NCBI RefSeq assembly: GCF_002797355.1
Contig: NZ_KZ454939.1
Location: 1,521,828-1,585,827 of the forward strand
From: Bacillus xiapuensis
GTDB taxonomy: Bacteria; Bacillota; Bacilli; Bacillales; Domibacillaceae
Direction: 5' to 3'
DNA length: 64,000 nucleotides
The position numbers and the translations under genes are program-made. A model generated the notes under the pieces. The model was not told the DNA's origin. It worked only from the letters and a program-made list of their open reading frames with translations, and did no database searches. Below, piece after piece: positions 36,358 to 45,648 of this stretch (its first letter is position 1; each line of letters opens with the position of its first letter).

Positions 36358-36900
36358 ATGATCTACAGCCCTAAATGGAGTAAAGCTAAGAAACAATTAA
36401 AAAGCTTGATCTGTGAACCCCTGCGCGATCGTGTCGACTTTCATGTCATCAATTATAGAAAAGCTCATGATCAATTGGGCAGGGCGGTGATGACAGTCGA
36501 TCAAGCGGAAATTCTCAGTATGTGTACGTTAACCGCGATACAGGCTCAGGCAATCAGAGAACACAGTATCCGAAATTTTCTTCATAAGGATTATGATATG
36601 GAAGAGGTCCTTGAAAACCGGGATCTGTATGAACAGGTTGATAATCAATTGAAAGCCGAGTGCATTTTCTCACAAGCTGATTTCTTCACGGCTTTAGACG
36701 AATACTTTCATTCCTCCATCGATCAGTGCCTTCAATCGGAAAACATCTTGCTCAAAGTGCTTGGCCTATTGGACCGCCGGCTTGGAAAAAGAAAGCTGCG
36801 CGCCATGCATCCCATCTTGTTAAAAGAGCATGAGGTGGTGCGGTTTATTTATCGGTTACGGTGCGAGGCTGAAAATGTTCATTTATCATCAACTGATTGA
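36358..36900 (+). CDS. Conserved hypothetical protein, SF0329-like
   Basis: A 180-residue soluble protein. Its N-terminus (MIYSPKWSKAKKQLKSLICE, then RVDFHVINYRKAHDQLGRA) looks like the small SF0329 family of unknown function. The C-terminal half is helical and ends with a cluster of charged residues. AAAAGGAGAG lies 7 nt before the ATG at 36358. It has no operon partner and the function is unknown. Confidence 0.6.
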   Translation: MIYSPKWSKAKKQLKSLICEPLRDRVDFHVINYRKAHDQLGRAVMTVDQAEILSMCTLTAIQAQAIREHSIRNFLHKDYDMEEVLENRDLYEQVDNQLKAECIFSQADFFTALDEYFHSSIDQCLQSENILLKVLGLLDRRLGKRKLRAMHPILLKEHEVVRFIYRLRCEAENVHLSSTD

Positions 36901-36976
36901 ACGGTGAAACCTCCAGCCGCTTGTTTACGTCTCTGCCGCATAAGGCGGACCTTCATTTCTTCTCTCCTGCCCCGCT

Positions 36977-37038
36977 GATGAAAAGAAGAACAAAAGCTAA
37001 CATCGCAGCGCCTTCTCATTGTGCAAGCCCGAACAAAT
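36977..37038 (+). repeat. Dispersed intergenic repeat, copy B
   Basis: Shares GATGAAAAGAAGAACAAAAG and a following GCAAGCCCGAAC block with copy A (34735) and copy C (39045). It lies in the 234-bp gap between the SF0329-like gene and the PAP2 gene, which holds no supported gene. Confidence 0.4.
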
Positions 37039-37134
37039 TAGAAGCTGACTCCTTATTCATGCAGAGAAAAATCTACAACCATCTTATCAATCTGTCGCCT
37101 CCAAAGGGAAACGGCGGGAAGAGAGCCTGCCTGC

Positions 37135-37806
37135 TCAGATCTTTCTCCCTTTCTTAAAGTGGTCAAGGTAAAAATGGAAAGCGGCGATGGAGAAAATCAG
37201 CCAAGCAGCCCCTGCGATGTAGCCGCCAATAACATCGCTCGGATAATGCACCCCCAAGTAGATGCGTGTTAGCCCAATCAGCAATACGAAAATCACGGCG
37301 GAACAGGCGCCGATGATTTTTGCCCATTGGTTCCGCAGAAGCTCAAATAAAAGAAAAGCAACTCCTCCAAAAAAGATAAAAGATCCCATTGAATGCCCGC
37401 TCGGAAAACTGTAGCCTCCCTGTTCAATTAAAGGCAAGATTTCCGGGCGCTGGCGCTTGAAAATTTCTTTCAGCGTGAGATTGAAAAGTCCGGCTCCAAT
37501 CACTACGTTCAGCACAAAGAATATGGCATAATCCACCCGTCTTCTTACTAACAGAATGCCAGCAACGATGATCGTACCGATAGTAAAGCCTCTTACCGAT
37601 CCCAGATTCGTTATGAAGATCATCCTCTCAGTTCGTCCTTCATGAATCCAGGATTGGACTTCCTTAATAATCGCTAAATCAAACTGAATAACATCTTTTT
37701 CTTTCAAGCTGTCAACAATCTCTGCAAACATCCATGTAAACATCAGCAATAAAATGGCAAGGACAGCATAATAGCCGGCTGTACGTTTCTTTTCTTCCGC
37801 GTTCAA
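37135..37806 (-). CDS. PAP2 family phosphatase (membrane lipid phosphatase)
   Basis: A PAP2-type phosphatase with about six helices. The three catalytic motifs are present: KEIFKRQRPE, SFPSGHSMGS (catalytic histidine) and RIYLGVHYPSDVIGGY. Candidates for its substrate are undecaprenyl pyrophosphate and phosphatidylglycerol phosphate; sequence alone does not decide. The frame is open to 37854, but the first codons there overlap a TGTATAATG that looks like an extended -10 box. I therefore prefer the TTG at 37806 behind AAGGGGCG. Confidence 0.8.
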   Translation of the reverse strand: MNAEEKKRTAGYYAVLAILLLMFTWMFAEIVDSLKEKDVIQFDLAIIKEVQSWIHEGRTERMIFITNLGSVRGFTIGTIIVAGILLVRRRVDYAIFFVLNVVIGAGLFNLTLKEIFKRQRPEILPLIEQGGYSFPSGHSMGSFIFFGGVAFLLFELLRNQWAKIIGACSAVIFVLLIGLTRIYLGVHYPSDVIGGYIAGAAWLIFSIAAFHFYLDHFKKGRKI

Positions 37807-37857
37807 CTTCTTGTTCGCCCCTTTCTTCCTACTATGCCAAAATACATTATACAAATG

Positions 37858-37884
37858 AAAAAGAGGCCTAATTATGCCTCTTTC
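37858..37884 (-). terminator. Terminator of the dapF-like gene
   Basis: AAAGAGGC and GCCTCTTT pair around an 8-nt loop, followed by a U5 run on the minus strand, 18 bp after the dapF-like stop codon. Confidence 0.7.
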
Positions 37885-37901
37885 ACTAGTAAAACTGTGG
37901 A

Positions 37902-38894
37902 TTATGCAAATACGGTCTTATCAAGAAGCTCTTTCACATGCTGGCCGAGTTCTTCATAGGCGGGCTGTTCCTGTCGATCGGTGATCTTCAAGATGGAAAA
38001 CGCTTGCGGCTTTTGTAAGTCTACTTCTACATTGGCATCATACAAATAGGTCGCATTGCCGATCAAATCAATATCATAGCGGCCATCCTCTTTTTTATGA
38101 GCAACACAGCGCACTTTTCCGCCATTATTATACACATCAATCGCTTCTTCTAGTTGATTGTACCCAAGAAGACAAGTAATTAAACTGGAGGCCGACATGG
38201 CCGTTCCGCAAGCATTGGTAAAACCGACGCCACGTTCAAAGGTCCTCACATAGATTTGTCCATCCTTCAAGCAATGAATAAAACTGACATTAACTCCATC
38301 CGGACAAATCTCATTCGGCTGATTAAGCTTTTTAGAAATCTTTTCCTGTTCATCAGACTTCAGCTGGCTGCTGTCTACAACTGCCAGCAAATGAGGATTG
38401 GGTACGGCAACAGCAGAAAAGGCCAGCGTATTGGATAATTGCGGAACCTTTTCATTCAGCAGCGTTTTCTTATAGCTCAGATTCATCGGCAAGCTGGCAA
38501 GATCAAATAGCACCGGTGAAATTTGCACACGATAAGTCGGTATTTTCCTGAATATGTCCTCATCGCGATTCACTTGAAGATCAGCCTTCATTGTCTCCAC
38601 AACGATTTCATCCTTCTGCAGCAAATCGCATACATAGCGCCCTAAGCAGCGCAAACCATTTCCGCACATGGACGCTTCCGAACCATCCGCATTAAAAATT
38701 CTCATTTTCGCATCGGCGTGCGCACTTTCCATCACGAACAAAATCCCGTCCGCTCCCAAGCTTGATGAGCGGTCGCATAATGCGATCGCTAAGTCTTTTC
38801 TTTCTTGCTCTGTAAATGAATAGCCATTCGTCCACTCATCAATCAATAAGAAATCATTGCTGGATCCATGGCATTTCGTTAATGTGATCTCCAT
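37902..38894 (-). CDS. dapF: Diaminopimelate epimerase
   Basis: DapF interconverts LL- and meso-diaminopimelate for lysine and peptidoglycan synthesis. Both catalytic cysteines are present, in SMCGNGLRCLGRY and in NACGTAMSASS; the glycine-rich HGSSNDFLLID start is also typical. At 330 residues it is about 45 longer than common Bacillus DapF, mostly in the middle and at the C-terminus, so it may be a divergent paralogue. The gene is monocistronic. Confidence 0.85.
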   Translation of the reverse strand: MEITLTKCHGSSNDFLLIDEWTNGYSFTEQERKDLAIALCDRSSSLGADGILFVMESAHADAKMRIFNADGSEASMCGNGLRCLGRYVCDLLQKDEIVVETMKADLQVNRDEDIFRKIPTYRVQISPVLFDLASLPMNLSYKKTLLNEKVPQLSNTLAFSAVAVPNPHLLAVVDSSQLKSDEQEKISKKLNQPNEICPDGVNVSFIHCLKDGQIYVRTFERGVGFTNACGTAMSASSLITCLLGYNQLEEAIDVYNNGGKVRCVAHKKEDGRYDIDLIGNATYLYDANVEVDLQKPQAFSILKITDRQEQPAYEELGQHVKELLDKTVFA

Positions 38895-39163
38895 TATGTT
38901 CTCTCCTTTATACAGCAGAACTTTTCTAATAGAATACCAAAGGAAAGAGCCCGCGGTCTACGCCAGAAGAACAAAATAGATTATATTTCTTACCTTGGCC
39001 GCTTTGAACTGCCTGCTAGCCTGTATGATGATGTTTCATTCCCCGATGATCAATACAGAGCAAAAGCTAACATTTCAATTCCTTGTCATTCCCGCCCGAA
39101 CGGAGGTTTCAGCTCCTTCTGCCGGGTTACTCTAAAGGTCTTACAGCCCGTTTCATGCGGGCT
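38895..39163. other. Intergenic region with a repeat copy
   Basis: No gene is supported. It contains repeat copy C (39045-39104) and a short stem CAGCCCG/CGGGCTA at about 39143-39163 beside the main terminator of the purine permease gene. Confidence 0.5.
39045..39104 (+). repeat. Dispersed intergenic repeat, copy C
   Basis: Shares GCAAAAGCTAACAT and CCCGAACGGA, in the same order and spacing, with the repeat copies at 34735 and 36977. Confidence 0.4.
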
Positions 39164-39214
39164 AAAAAAGCTGCTTCCTAAGCCGGAAGCATGACGGCTC
39201 AAGAAACAGCTTTT
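39164..39214 (-). terminator. Terminator of the purine permease gene
   Basis: AAGCTGTTTCTTGAGCC and GGCTTAGGAAGCAGCTT (minus strand) pair with a few mismatches, followed by a U6 run, directly after the stop codon at 39217. Confidence 0.7.
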
Positions 39215-39216
39215 CT

Positions 39217-40503
39217 TTATAAATAATGGAGAACAAAATTGAGAAAAAATAAAGCGGATATGATATACAACGGCCACGACACATCTTTTGCCCGCCCATT
39301 TAAAGCTTTCAACACCGGATATAAAATGAAACCAAACGCAATTCCGTCCGCAATGCTGTAGGTAAACGGAATCATCACGATGATCATGATCGCCGGAAAG
39401 GCTTCCTCCATATTCTCCAAATGAATGTTTTTTATATTTTGCACCATCAGTCCGCCGATCATAATCAGAACCGGCGCAATGGCCATATCCGGTATGAATT
39501 TCATATACGGAATAGCAAATATCGAAAGCAGGAATAAGATACCCGTAGTCAGGGCAGTGCATCCTGTTTTTCCCCCCGCCGCAATTGCAGCAGAGGTTTC
39601 CACAGTCGCCACCGTCGGACTGGTGCCGAATAATCCCGACGTACATGCCGAAGCAGCGGTAGCTTGAAACGACCGTTTAAACTTTTGCGGCTGACCGGAA
39701 AAATCCGTGTGGCCATGGACTAAACCGATATTTTCAAACACCAGCACCATCGTCAGTGAAAATACAGCTGTCCAGAAAGGCACTTCCATCCAAGCATCGA
39801 ACGAAAAGGCGTTGAATACCTCACTATAGGATGCAAAGGAGAATGATGTCGCTCCCGTTTGGGGCAGCAGACCAAAAGCCCATGTCAGAACTGTTCCGGC
39901 TAAAATGCTCCAGAGAAAGCCTCCGGGGACTTGTCGGATAAAAATGACTAAAGTCAGCACCAATGTGACCAAAGTAATCATAACCGCCGGCTCACTTAAG
40001 TCACCAAGCGCTACAATCGAATGCTCTCCGCGGATCACGATGCCGCCTTTTTCCAAGCCGATCAGCATCAAAAAAAAGCCTAAACCAACAGAAATGGCTT
40101 CCTTCAATGTTTGAGGGATGGCCGAATTCAGCAGGTCAGCTATTTTCGTCAGCGTAATCAGCAGAAAGAGAATCCCAGAACATACGACTACGCCGAGCGC
40201 TTCCTGCCAGCTCAGTCCCATCGACTGAACAAATGTGTACGTAAACATCGCGTTCAGCCCCATTCCTGGGACAAGCAGAATGGGAGCGTTCGCCCAAAAA
40301 GCCATGAGCGCACAGCCGAGAAAAGAGCTGAGAATCGTAGCGATCACTGCTCCTTCAAACGGAATGCCTGCTTCCGATAAAATGAGCGAATTGACAGCAA
40401 CGATATAGATGGTCGTAAAAAAGCCAACTGCACCTGCTGTCATTTCCCGCTGAATCGTCGTGCCGTGCTTTCTTAATTGAAACATACCTCCTATTTTCTT
40501 CAT
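39217..40503 (-). CDS. NCS2/AzgA-family purine permease (PbuG/PbuO-like)
   Basis: An about 428-residue transporter with 12-14 helices, in the AzgA branch that imports hypoxanthine, guanine or adenine. Signature regions: the N-terminal EMTAGAVGFFTTIYIVAVN, VPGMGLNAMFTYTFV and the glutamate/threonine-rich GTSPTVATVETSAAIAAGG. The ATG at 40503 follows GAGAGGTAC; a later ATG at 40485 abuts AGGAGGT and a longer frame reaches 40602. I looked for a purine riboswitch in the leader and did not see one. Confidence 0.85.
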   Translation of the reverse strand: MKKIGGMFQLRKHGTTIQREMTAGAVGFFTTIYIVAVNSLILSEAGIPFEGAVIATILSSFLGCALMAFWANAPILLVPGMGLNAMFTYTFVQSMGLSWQEALGVVVCSGILFLLITLTKIADLLNSAIPQTLKEAISVGLGFFLMLIGLEKGGIVIRGEHSIVALGDLSEPAVMITLVTLVLTLVIFIRQVPGGFLWSILAGTVLTWAFGLLPQTGATSFSFASYSEVFNAFSFDAWMEVPFWTAVFSLTMVLVFENIGLVHGHTDFSGQPQKFKRSFQATAASACTSGLFGTSPTVATVETSAAIAAGGKTGCTALTTGILFLLSIFAIPYMKFIPDMAIAPVLIMIGGLMVQNIKNIHLENMEEAFPAIMIIVMIPFTYSIADGIAFGFILYPVLKALNGRAKDVSWPLYIISALFFLNFVLHYL

Positions 40504-40769
40504 ACAAATGTACCTCTCGTACATCGCCCTCTCCCTACCCGCTTTACCGTTCAGACGGCAAGCCACGATTCTCATTGTAGCAAAGACAAAAGTAAAGGAC
40601 AATCGACAAAATAAGCCGCGATTCTTGTCTGAATAATAAAAATTGAGGGAATTTCCTGTGATTCCATTTTTTTATGTTGAAATATGTTACTATGTATCTA
40701 TTAAATGGATCGCATATTAGAGAGAAGTTTCCATTAAGAACATTATTACTTTAGTGAGGTGTTATTCCC

Positions 40770-41636
40770 TTGAAAAGACAGCAACGAAGAATTTCTGGAA
40801 ACATTAAGATACTTTCAGTTGCCGCCTTATTGCTGCTTATTTCTTTCAGCTTATTAACTTACCAATTAATTGAACAAAGACAATCGATCGCCCTTGCGGA
40901 ACACAACCATGACAAAAGTGAAAAAAGTTCAGACGATAAAGAAAAGAAAGCGCCACAAGCAAAGGACAAACCAAAACAACAAAAGGAAGAAAAAACATTT
41001 CCGCAGCATAAAGCGGCCGCAAAAGAGGATGCAAACCATAAAAGCATTTACTTAACCTTTGATGACGGCCCTCATCCAGTTTCTATGAAAATTTTGGATT
41101 TGCTGGACAAATATAATGCTAAGGCTACTTTCTTTTTACTAGAGCCTCATATGCGCAACCACCCGAACGCGGTGAAAGAGATAGTTAAAAGAGGACATTC
41201 CGTCGGCATGCATGGCGTCACACATAATGCACAGCAAGTCTATCGGGACAGCCAATCCGTTCTAAACGAAATGCAGACAGGCCAAAAAACCTTGCAAGAG
41301 CTGACCGGACTGAAAAGTCATTTAATTCGCACGCCGTATGGTTCTGTCCCTCATATGAAACCAGCGTACAAACAAGCCGTTCAAAAGGCAGGCTTTAAAA
41401 TGTGGGATTGGACCGTTGACAGCTTAGATTGGAAATACCGAAGCGCAGCCTATGTCCCTAACGTCATCAGTCAATTGAAGGCTCATCAAAACAGACAACA
41501 GCCCGAGATAATCTTGCTCCATGACAAACCGGCAACAGCGCAGCACTTAGAACAACTGCTTAAATACTTGCAGAAGAATCAGTATAAAATGAAAGGTTTA
41601 AAAGAAAATATGCCGGCTTACCATTTCGGTTCTTAA
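40770..41636 (+). CDS. Polysaccharide deacetylase (NodB domain), membrane-anchored
   Basis: A 288-residue extracytoplasmic deacetylase. One membrane helix (about 13-32) anchors it. A Lys/Glu/Asp-rich linker (about 40-85) leads to a NodB domain with motif 1 YLTFDDGPHP (catalytic and metal Asp), motif 2 GHSVGMHGVTH (metal histidines), motif 3 IRTPYGS and a late LLHD. Likely substrates are N-acetyl groups of peptidoglycan or another glycan. The TTG at 40770 lies 8 nt after GTGAGGTG. A terminator follows. Confidence 0.85.
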   Translation: MKRQQRRISGNIKILSVAALLLLISFSLLTYQLIEQRQSIALAEHNHDKSEKSSDDKEKKAPQAKDKPKQQKEEKTFPQHKAAAKEDANHKSIYLTFDDGPHPVSMKILDLLDKYNAKATFFLLEPHMRNHPNAVKEIVKRGHSVGMHGVTHNAQQVYRDSQSVLNEMQTGQKTLQELTGLKSHLIRTPYGSVPHMKPAYKQAVQKAGFKMWDWTVDSLDWKYRSAAYVPNVISQLKAHQNRQQPEIILLHDKPATAQHLEQLLKYLQKNQYKMKGLKENMPAYHFGS

Positions 41637-41697
41637 GCCTTAAGCACAAAAACCTGACAGCAGTCCCCCTTTGCCCATTGGCTTCACCTTGATAGGC

Positions 41698-41746
41698 TCC
41701 CCTTTAGGTCAGCACATATAATATGCCGACCTAAAGGGGAATTTTC
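41698..41746 (+). terminator. Terminator of the polysaccharide deacetylase gene
   Basis: TCCCCTTTAGGTC and GACCTAAAGGGGA form a perfect 13-bp stem with a 17-nt loop, followed by ATTTT. A second hairpin (CAGGGGC/GCCCCTG, 41761-41810) with a T5 run follows and may be a backup. Confidence 0.75.
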
Positions 41747-41855
41747 ATATATCGAATAGACAGGGGCTTCTGAAAGCCAGCGAAAGATGACTTCCAGAAC
41801 AGCCCCTGTTGCCTTTTTATCTGCTTGAAGAAGCTTTCTTAAAGACGACAGCTTC

Positions 41856-42335
41856 TTAGTCCCTCTGCCCTTCTAATGCTTTCGTAAGATTGGCCATTTC
41901 GATGGCTGTAACGGCCGCTTCCCAGCCTTTGTTCCCGGCTTTCGTTCCCGCCCGCTCGACCGCTTGTTCAATCGTGTCCGTTGTTAAAACGCCGAAGATG
42001 ACTGGCACCCCGGATTGCATGGATGCTTGAGCAATGCCCTTGGTCGCTTCATTACTGACATATTCAAAATGAGCAGTGGCCCCGCGAATGACTGTACCAA
42101 GTGTGACCACCGCATCATATTTTCCGCTTTCCGCCATTTTTTTGGCGATCAGCGGAATTTCAAAAGCTCCCGGAACCCATGCGACTTCTACATCCGCATC
42201 CTGTACTCCATGGCGGCGCAGGGCATCTTCCGCTCCGCTTAACAACTTTCCTGTAATAAATTCATTAAAACGGGCAACGACGATCCCCACTTTTAAACCT
42301 GTTCCTATTAAATGGCCTTCATATGTTCTGTTCAT
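41856..42335 (-). CDS. ribH: 6,7-dimethyl-8-ribityllumazine synthase
   Basis: RibH condenses the ribityl-pyrimidine with dihydroxybutanone phosphate. At 159 residues it has the usual length. Conserved motifs: [44 protein letters not shown] and [20 protein letters not shown]. It is the last gene of the ribDEBAH operon, 15 bp after ribBA. Confidence 0.95.
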   Translation of the reverse strand: MNRTYEGHLIGTGLKVGIVVARFNEFITGKLLSGAEDALRRHGVQDADVEVAWVPGAFEIPLIAKKMAESGKYDAVVTLGTVIRGATAHFEYVSNEATKGIAQASMQSGVPVIFGVLTTDTIEQAVERAGTKAGNKGWEAAVTAIEMANLTKALEGQRD

Positions 42336-42350
42336 TCCATTCTCTCCTTT

Positions 42351-43544
42351 TTATAAATGTAGCATATGACCTAATTTTGTAATTTTTGTTTCTAAATATT
42401 TGCGGTTTTCCGCTTTTGGCGGCATTTCAATCGCCACTCGTTCCACAATTTCTAAACCGTATCCTTTTAATCCGCTAATCTTGCGGGGGTTATTGGTCAG
42501 CAAGCGCATCTGCTTCACGCCCAGATTGCGCAAAATTTGAGCACCGATTCCATAATCGCGCAAATCATCAGCAAAGCCCAGCTTTTGATTGGCTTCCACG
42601 GTATCATAGCCCTGTTCTTGTAGCTTATATGCTTTCAGCTTGTTGATCAGGCCAATGCCGCGGCCTTCCTGCTTCATATAAAGCAAGATGCCCTTGCCTT
42701 CTTTTTCAATCTGCCGCAAAGCTGCTTCCAGCTGCGGGCCGCAATCACAGCGGTAAGAACCGAAAACATCACCGGTTAGGCATTCCGAATGGACGCGTAC
42801 AAGCACAGGGTCCCCATCCGCAATATCTCCCTTTATCAAAGCAACATGTTCTTTGCCTGTCAGCTTCTCTGTAAAGCCCGCCGCTCGGAAGTGTCCGAAT
42901 TCAGTTGGCAGCTCGATCTCCACCTCACGCTGAATCAGCTCTTCTTTCTTGCGTCGGTACTCAATCAAGTGCTGGATTGTGATTAACTTTAAGCCAAGCT
43001 TCTCCGCAATCACCGCCAAGTCCGGAAGCCGAGCCATTGTGCCATCCTCTTTCATAATCTCACATATCACACCGGCCGCTTTGGCCCCTGCCAGACGGGC
43101 TAAATCAACCGCAGCTTCCGTATGCCCCGCCCGCTTCAGCACACCGCCTTTTTTAGCAATCAGGGGGAAAATATGGCCAGGCTGTTTAAAGTCCTCCGGC
43201 GCTGCCTCAGGTTTCAGCATCGCTTGAATTGTTGCCGCTCGTTCATAGGCGCTGATGCCGGTATGCGCCTGCTTATAATCAATGCTTATGGTGAAGGCTG
43301 TTTTGTGATTGTCCGTATTATTCTCTACCATCATTTTCAAACCGAGCTGATGCGCCTGTTCTTCCTCAATTGGAACACAGATTAATCCGCGGCCCATTTT
43401 TGCCATAAAATTGACCATTTCGGCATCGGCTAATTCAGCCAGTCCGATAAAGTCCCCTTCATTTTCTCTGTCTTCATCATCGACCACGATTACAACCTTT
43501 CCTTGCTTTAAATCGGCTATTGCTTCTTCAATTGATGCAAACAT
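42351..43544 (-). CDS. ribBA: 3,4-dihydroxy-2-butanone-4-phosphate synthase / GTP cyclohydrolase II
   Basis: A bifunctional enzyme making both riboflavin precursors. Residues 1-200 are RibB ([37 protein letters not shown]). Residues about 205-397 are GTP cyclohydrolase II with the zinc cysteines in [20 protein letters not shown] and the catalytic [12 protein letters not shown] chose the ATG at 43544, 6 nt after AGGTG; the GTG at 43553 lies within that RBS. It follows ribE by about 20 bp. Confidence 0.95.
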   Translation of the reverse strand: MFASIEEAIADLKQGKVVIVVDDEDRENEGDFIGLAELADAEMVNFMAKMGRGLICVPIEEEQAHQLGLKMMVENNTDNHKTAFTISIDYKQAHTGISAYERAATIQAMLKPEAAPEDFKQPGHIFPLIAKKGGVLKRAGHTEAAVDLARLAGAKAAGVICEIMKEDGTMARLPDLAVIAEKLGLKLITIQHLIEYRRKKEELIQREVEIELPTEFGHFRAAGFTEKLTGKEHVALIKGDIADGDPVLVRVHSECLTGDVFGSYRCDCGPQLEAALRQIEKEGKGILLYMKQEGRGIGLINKLKAYKLQEQGYDTVEANQKLGFADDLRDYGIGAQILRNLGVKQMRLLTNNPRKISGLKGYGLEIVERVAIEMPPKAENRKYLETKITKLGHMLHL

Positions 43545-43565
43545 TCTTTTCACCTCTATTTGTTT

Positions 43566-44213
43566 TTAAACAAACCCATGTCTGCTTAACATATCCATCG
43601 TAATTGCGGATGAATCTTCCTGTTTCCGATCTCCAATCAGGCGTTCAATATACTTTGCCAGCAGATCACATTCTATATTGACTGGATCCCCGCACTGTTT
43701 ATTCGCTAGAACCGTTGCGGTCTGCGTATGCGGAATCAGCGAAATCATCAGCCGGTTATTTTCCGCTTTAAAAACGGTTAGTGAAGTGCCATCAAGCGCC
43801 ACCGATCCTTTTGGCAGAAGATAGGGAGCGAATTCTTCCGGGTATGCTACCTCGATGTAAAGCGCGTTCTCCGCCTTTTTCTTCGAAACAATCGTCCCGA
43901 CGCCATCAATATGTCCGGATACGAAATGTCCGCCAAAGCGGCCGTTCGCTGCCATCGCCCGCTCTAAATTCACCTTGGAGCCGCGAGCTAATGCTTTTAA
44001 TGAGGTCGATTGGAAGGTTTCCGGCATAACATCGGCACGGAATTGATCTGCTGTAAAGCCGGTAACCGTTAAACAAACGCCATTCACGGCAATGCTATCT
44101 CCCTGTGCGACATCTTCCAGCACTTTGCGAGCGGAAATCAGCAGTTCCAGCGACCGGGCGCCTTTTTTGATGCCGGCAATCACGCCTAGTTCTTCAATGA
44201 TTCCTGTGAACAC
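43566..44213 (-). CDS. ribE: Riboflavin synthase alpha subunit
   Basis: RibE converts two lumazine molecules to riboflavin and the pyrimidine precursor. The 215 residues form two lumazine-binding repeats: MFTGIIEELG and GDSIAVNGVCLTVTGF in the first, GHIDGVGTIVSKKK and KGSVALDGTSLTVF in the second. It starts inside the 3' end of ribD (28-nt overlap). Confidence 0.95.
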   Translation of the reverse strand: MFTGIIEELGVIAGIKKGARSLELLISARKVLEDVAQGDSIAVNGVCLTVTGFTADQFRADVMPETFQSTSLKALARGSKVNLERAMAANGRFGGHFVSGHIDGVGTIVSKKKAENALYIEVAYPEEFAPYLLPKGSVALDGTSLTVFKAENNRLMISLIPHTQTATVLANKQCGDPVNIECDLLAKYIERLIGDRKQEDSSAITMDMLSRHGFV

Positions 44214-45310
44214 TCTTCTTCACATCCTTTTGCTGGTGAAGCAGTTATTTTGATATCGGGTCCAAGCATCTCCACTTTTTCAAATTTTAAAGAGAGCGCT
44301 TCACTCATTTTACCCAAACCGCGGCCGCCAATTGCGGTCGGAGCTGTTTTCCCTCCAATCAGCTTGGGCGCGACGTATATAATCAGCCGCTGAAACGCTT
44401 GCTCTTTCATAAAAGAGGCGTTGACCTCGCTGCCGCCTTCAACCAGCAGCGTCATAATTCCGCGTTCGCCAAGCTTTTTTAACAAAGCCGGTATTTCAAT
44501 TGTATTGGCGTCCATCCGGAGAACTTGAACGCCTGAGCTTATCAGCTGCTGTTCTTTCTCCTTTGAAGCCTCCTTGCCGCAAACCATAATCGTTTGCGCT
44601 TGTTTGTTAACAAGAACATTGGCCGTCATGGGAATTCGTAATTTCGTGTCGGCTATTACTCGAATGGGGTGTTTTCCTCCCTGGGGCAATCGGGTGGTTA
44701 AGATGGGGTTGTCCTGTAAAACAGTGTGAATGCCTACGAATATGGCATCCTGCTGGTGACGGATGAAATGAACATCTTCTCTTGCTTGTTCACTCGTGAT
44801 CCAGCGGCTGTCTCCTGTATAAGCTGCTGTTTTGCCATCGGCTGTTATGGCTGTTTTCATCGTGACGTAAGGTGTTTTCGTGCGAATATAGTGAAAAAAC
44901 GGTGCGGCGATTTCCAAGGCTTCCTGTTCACAAACCCCGGTCTCTACTTCAATACCGGCCTCCCGTAATTTTTGAATCCCCTTGCCGGAAACAGCGGGAT
45001 TGGGATCAACCGCTGCGACATATACCTTTTTAATGCCTTTTTCAATGATTAAATTGGCACAGGGCGGTGTTTTTCCATAATGTGAACACGGTTCGAGCGT
45101 GACATACATATCCGCTCCCTTTGCTTGCTCGCCTGCCGCTGCTAGAGCATGAACTTCCGCGTGTCCTTCTCCCGCTCTCATATGAACGCCTACTCCGACA
45201 ATCCGGCTGTCTTTTACCACAACCGCTCCGACCGGCGGATTCGGTGAGGTTTGTCCGCGCACGCCCTCAGCAAGCGACAAAGCGACTTTCATATACTGCT
45301 CCCTTAACAT
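44186..45310 (-). CDS. ribD: Bifunctional pyrimidine deaminase/reductase
   Basis: RibD performs the deamination and side-chain reduction steps of riboflavin synthesis. Residues 1-145 are the zinc deaminase (GHAEVHALAAAGEQA; EPCSHYGKTPPC with both zinc cysteines). Residues about 150-374 are the NADPH-dependent reductase (VTMKTAITADGKTA; LLVEGGSEVNASF). The first gene of the rib operon, starting 70 nt after the riboswitch terminator. An in-frame ATG at 45292 also has an RBS, but family alignment favours the longer start. Confidence 0.94.
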   Translation of the reverse strand: MLREQYMKVALSLAEGVRGQTSPNPPVGAVVVKDSRIVGVGVHMRAGEGHAEVHALAAAGEQAKGADMYVTLEPCSHYGKTPPCANLIIEKGIKKVYVAAVDPNPAVSGKGIQKLREAGIEVETGVCEQEALEIAAPFFHYIRTKTPYVTMKTAITADGKTAAYTGDSRWITSEQAREDVHFIRHQQDAIFVGIHTVLQDNPILTTRLPQGGKHPIRVIADTKLRIPMTANVLVNKQAQTIMVCGKEASKEKEQQLISSGVQVLRMDANTIEIPALLKKLGERGIMTLLVEGGSEVNASFMKEQAFQRLIIYVAPKLIGGKTAPTAIGGRGLGKMSEALSLKFEKVEMLGPDIKITASPAKGCEEECSQESLKN

Positions 45311-45380
45311 CTCCTTCGCTAATCCCTCCTTTATTTATCAATATTCGCCCGATGAATTGATGAACAGCCCATTAAACAAC

Positions 45381-45410
45381 AAAGCCCCGTACTTTCAAGC
45401 AGTACGGGGC
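45381..45410 (-). terminator. FMN-controlled terminator in the rib leader
   Basis: GCCCCGTACT and AGTACGGGGC pair around TTCAAGC, followed on the minus strand by a U-rich run. It lies between the FMN aptamer and ribD, the standard position for the expression platform. Confidence 0.75.
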
Positions 45411-45458
45411 AATTATGGCATAAACAAATAAGCGTTTTTATTCCTTTTAAAAAAACGC

Positions 45459-45599
45459 TCCATCCTTCTCCCATCCAGACTGTCACTGTCGGCTTCGGAA
45501 TTTCACCGAATCCACCGCAAGCATGCGCATGCGGGTCACGGGCTAAGAGCCTCCGCTCATCACCGCCGGTGGGGAATTCCACCCCGCCCCGAAGGATAC
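45459..45599 (-). promoter_or_regulatory. FMN riboswitch (RFN element)
   Basis: On the minus strand the leader shows the conserved RFN parts in order: TTCGGGGCGGGGTGGAATTC, CACCGGCGGTGAT, AGCCCGTGACCCGC, GGTGGATTCGGTGAAATTCC and GACAGTCTGGATGGGAGAAG. FMN binding should stop transcription ahead of ribD-ribE-ribBA-ribH. Confidence 0.95.
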
Positions 45600-45618
45600 A
45601 CTATTCAAGTTAATTCTT

Positions 45619-45648
45619 ATTATCCCCCTAAAAATGCGATGGTGTCAA
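45619..45648 (-). promoter_or_regulatory. Sigma-A promoter of the rib operon
   Basis: On the minus strand TTGACA (45648-45643) and GATAAT (45624-45619) are 18 bp apart, about 20 bp before the FMN aptamer. Confidence 0.7.

Noticed and set aside
36897..37157. Plus-strand 86-codon frame
   Set aside because: No RBS; overlaps a repeat copy and the 3' end of the PAP2 gene.
40504..40769. Purine riboswitch in front of the purine permease
   Set aside because: No TATA-type core or paired loops of the purine aptamer seen.
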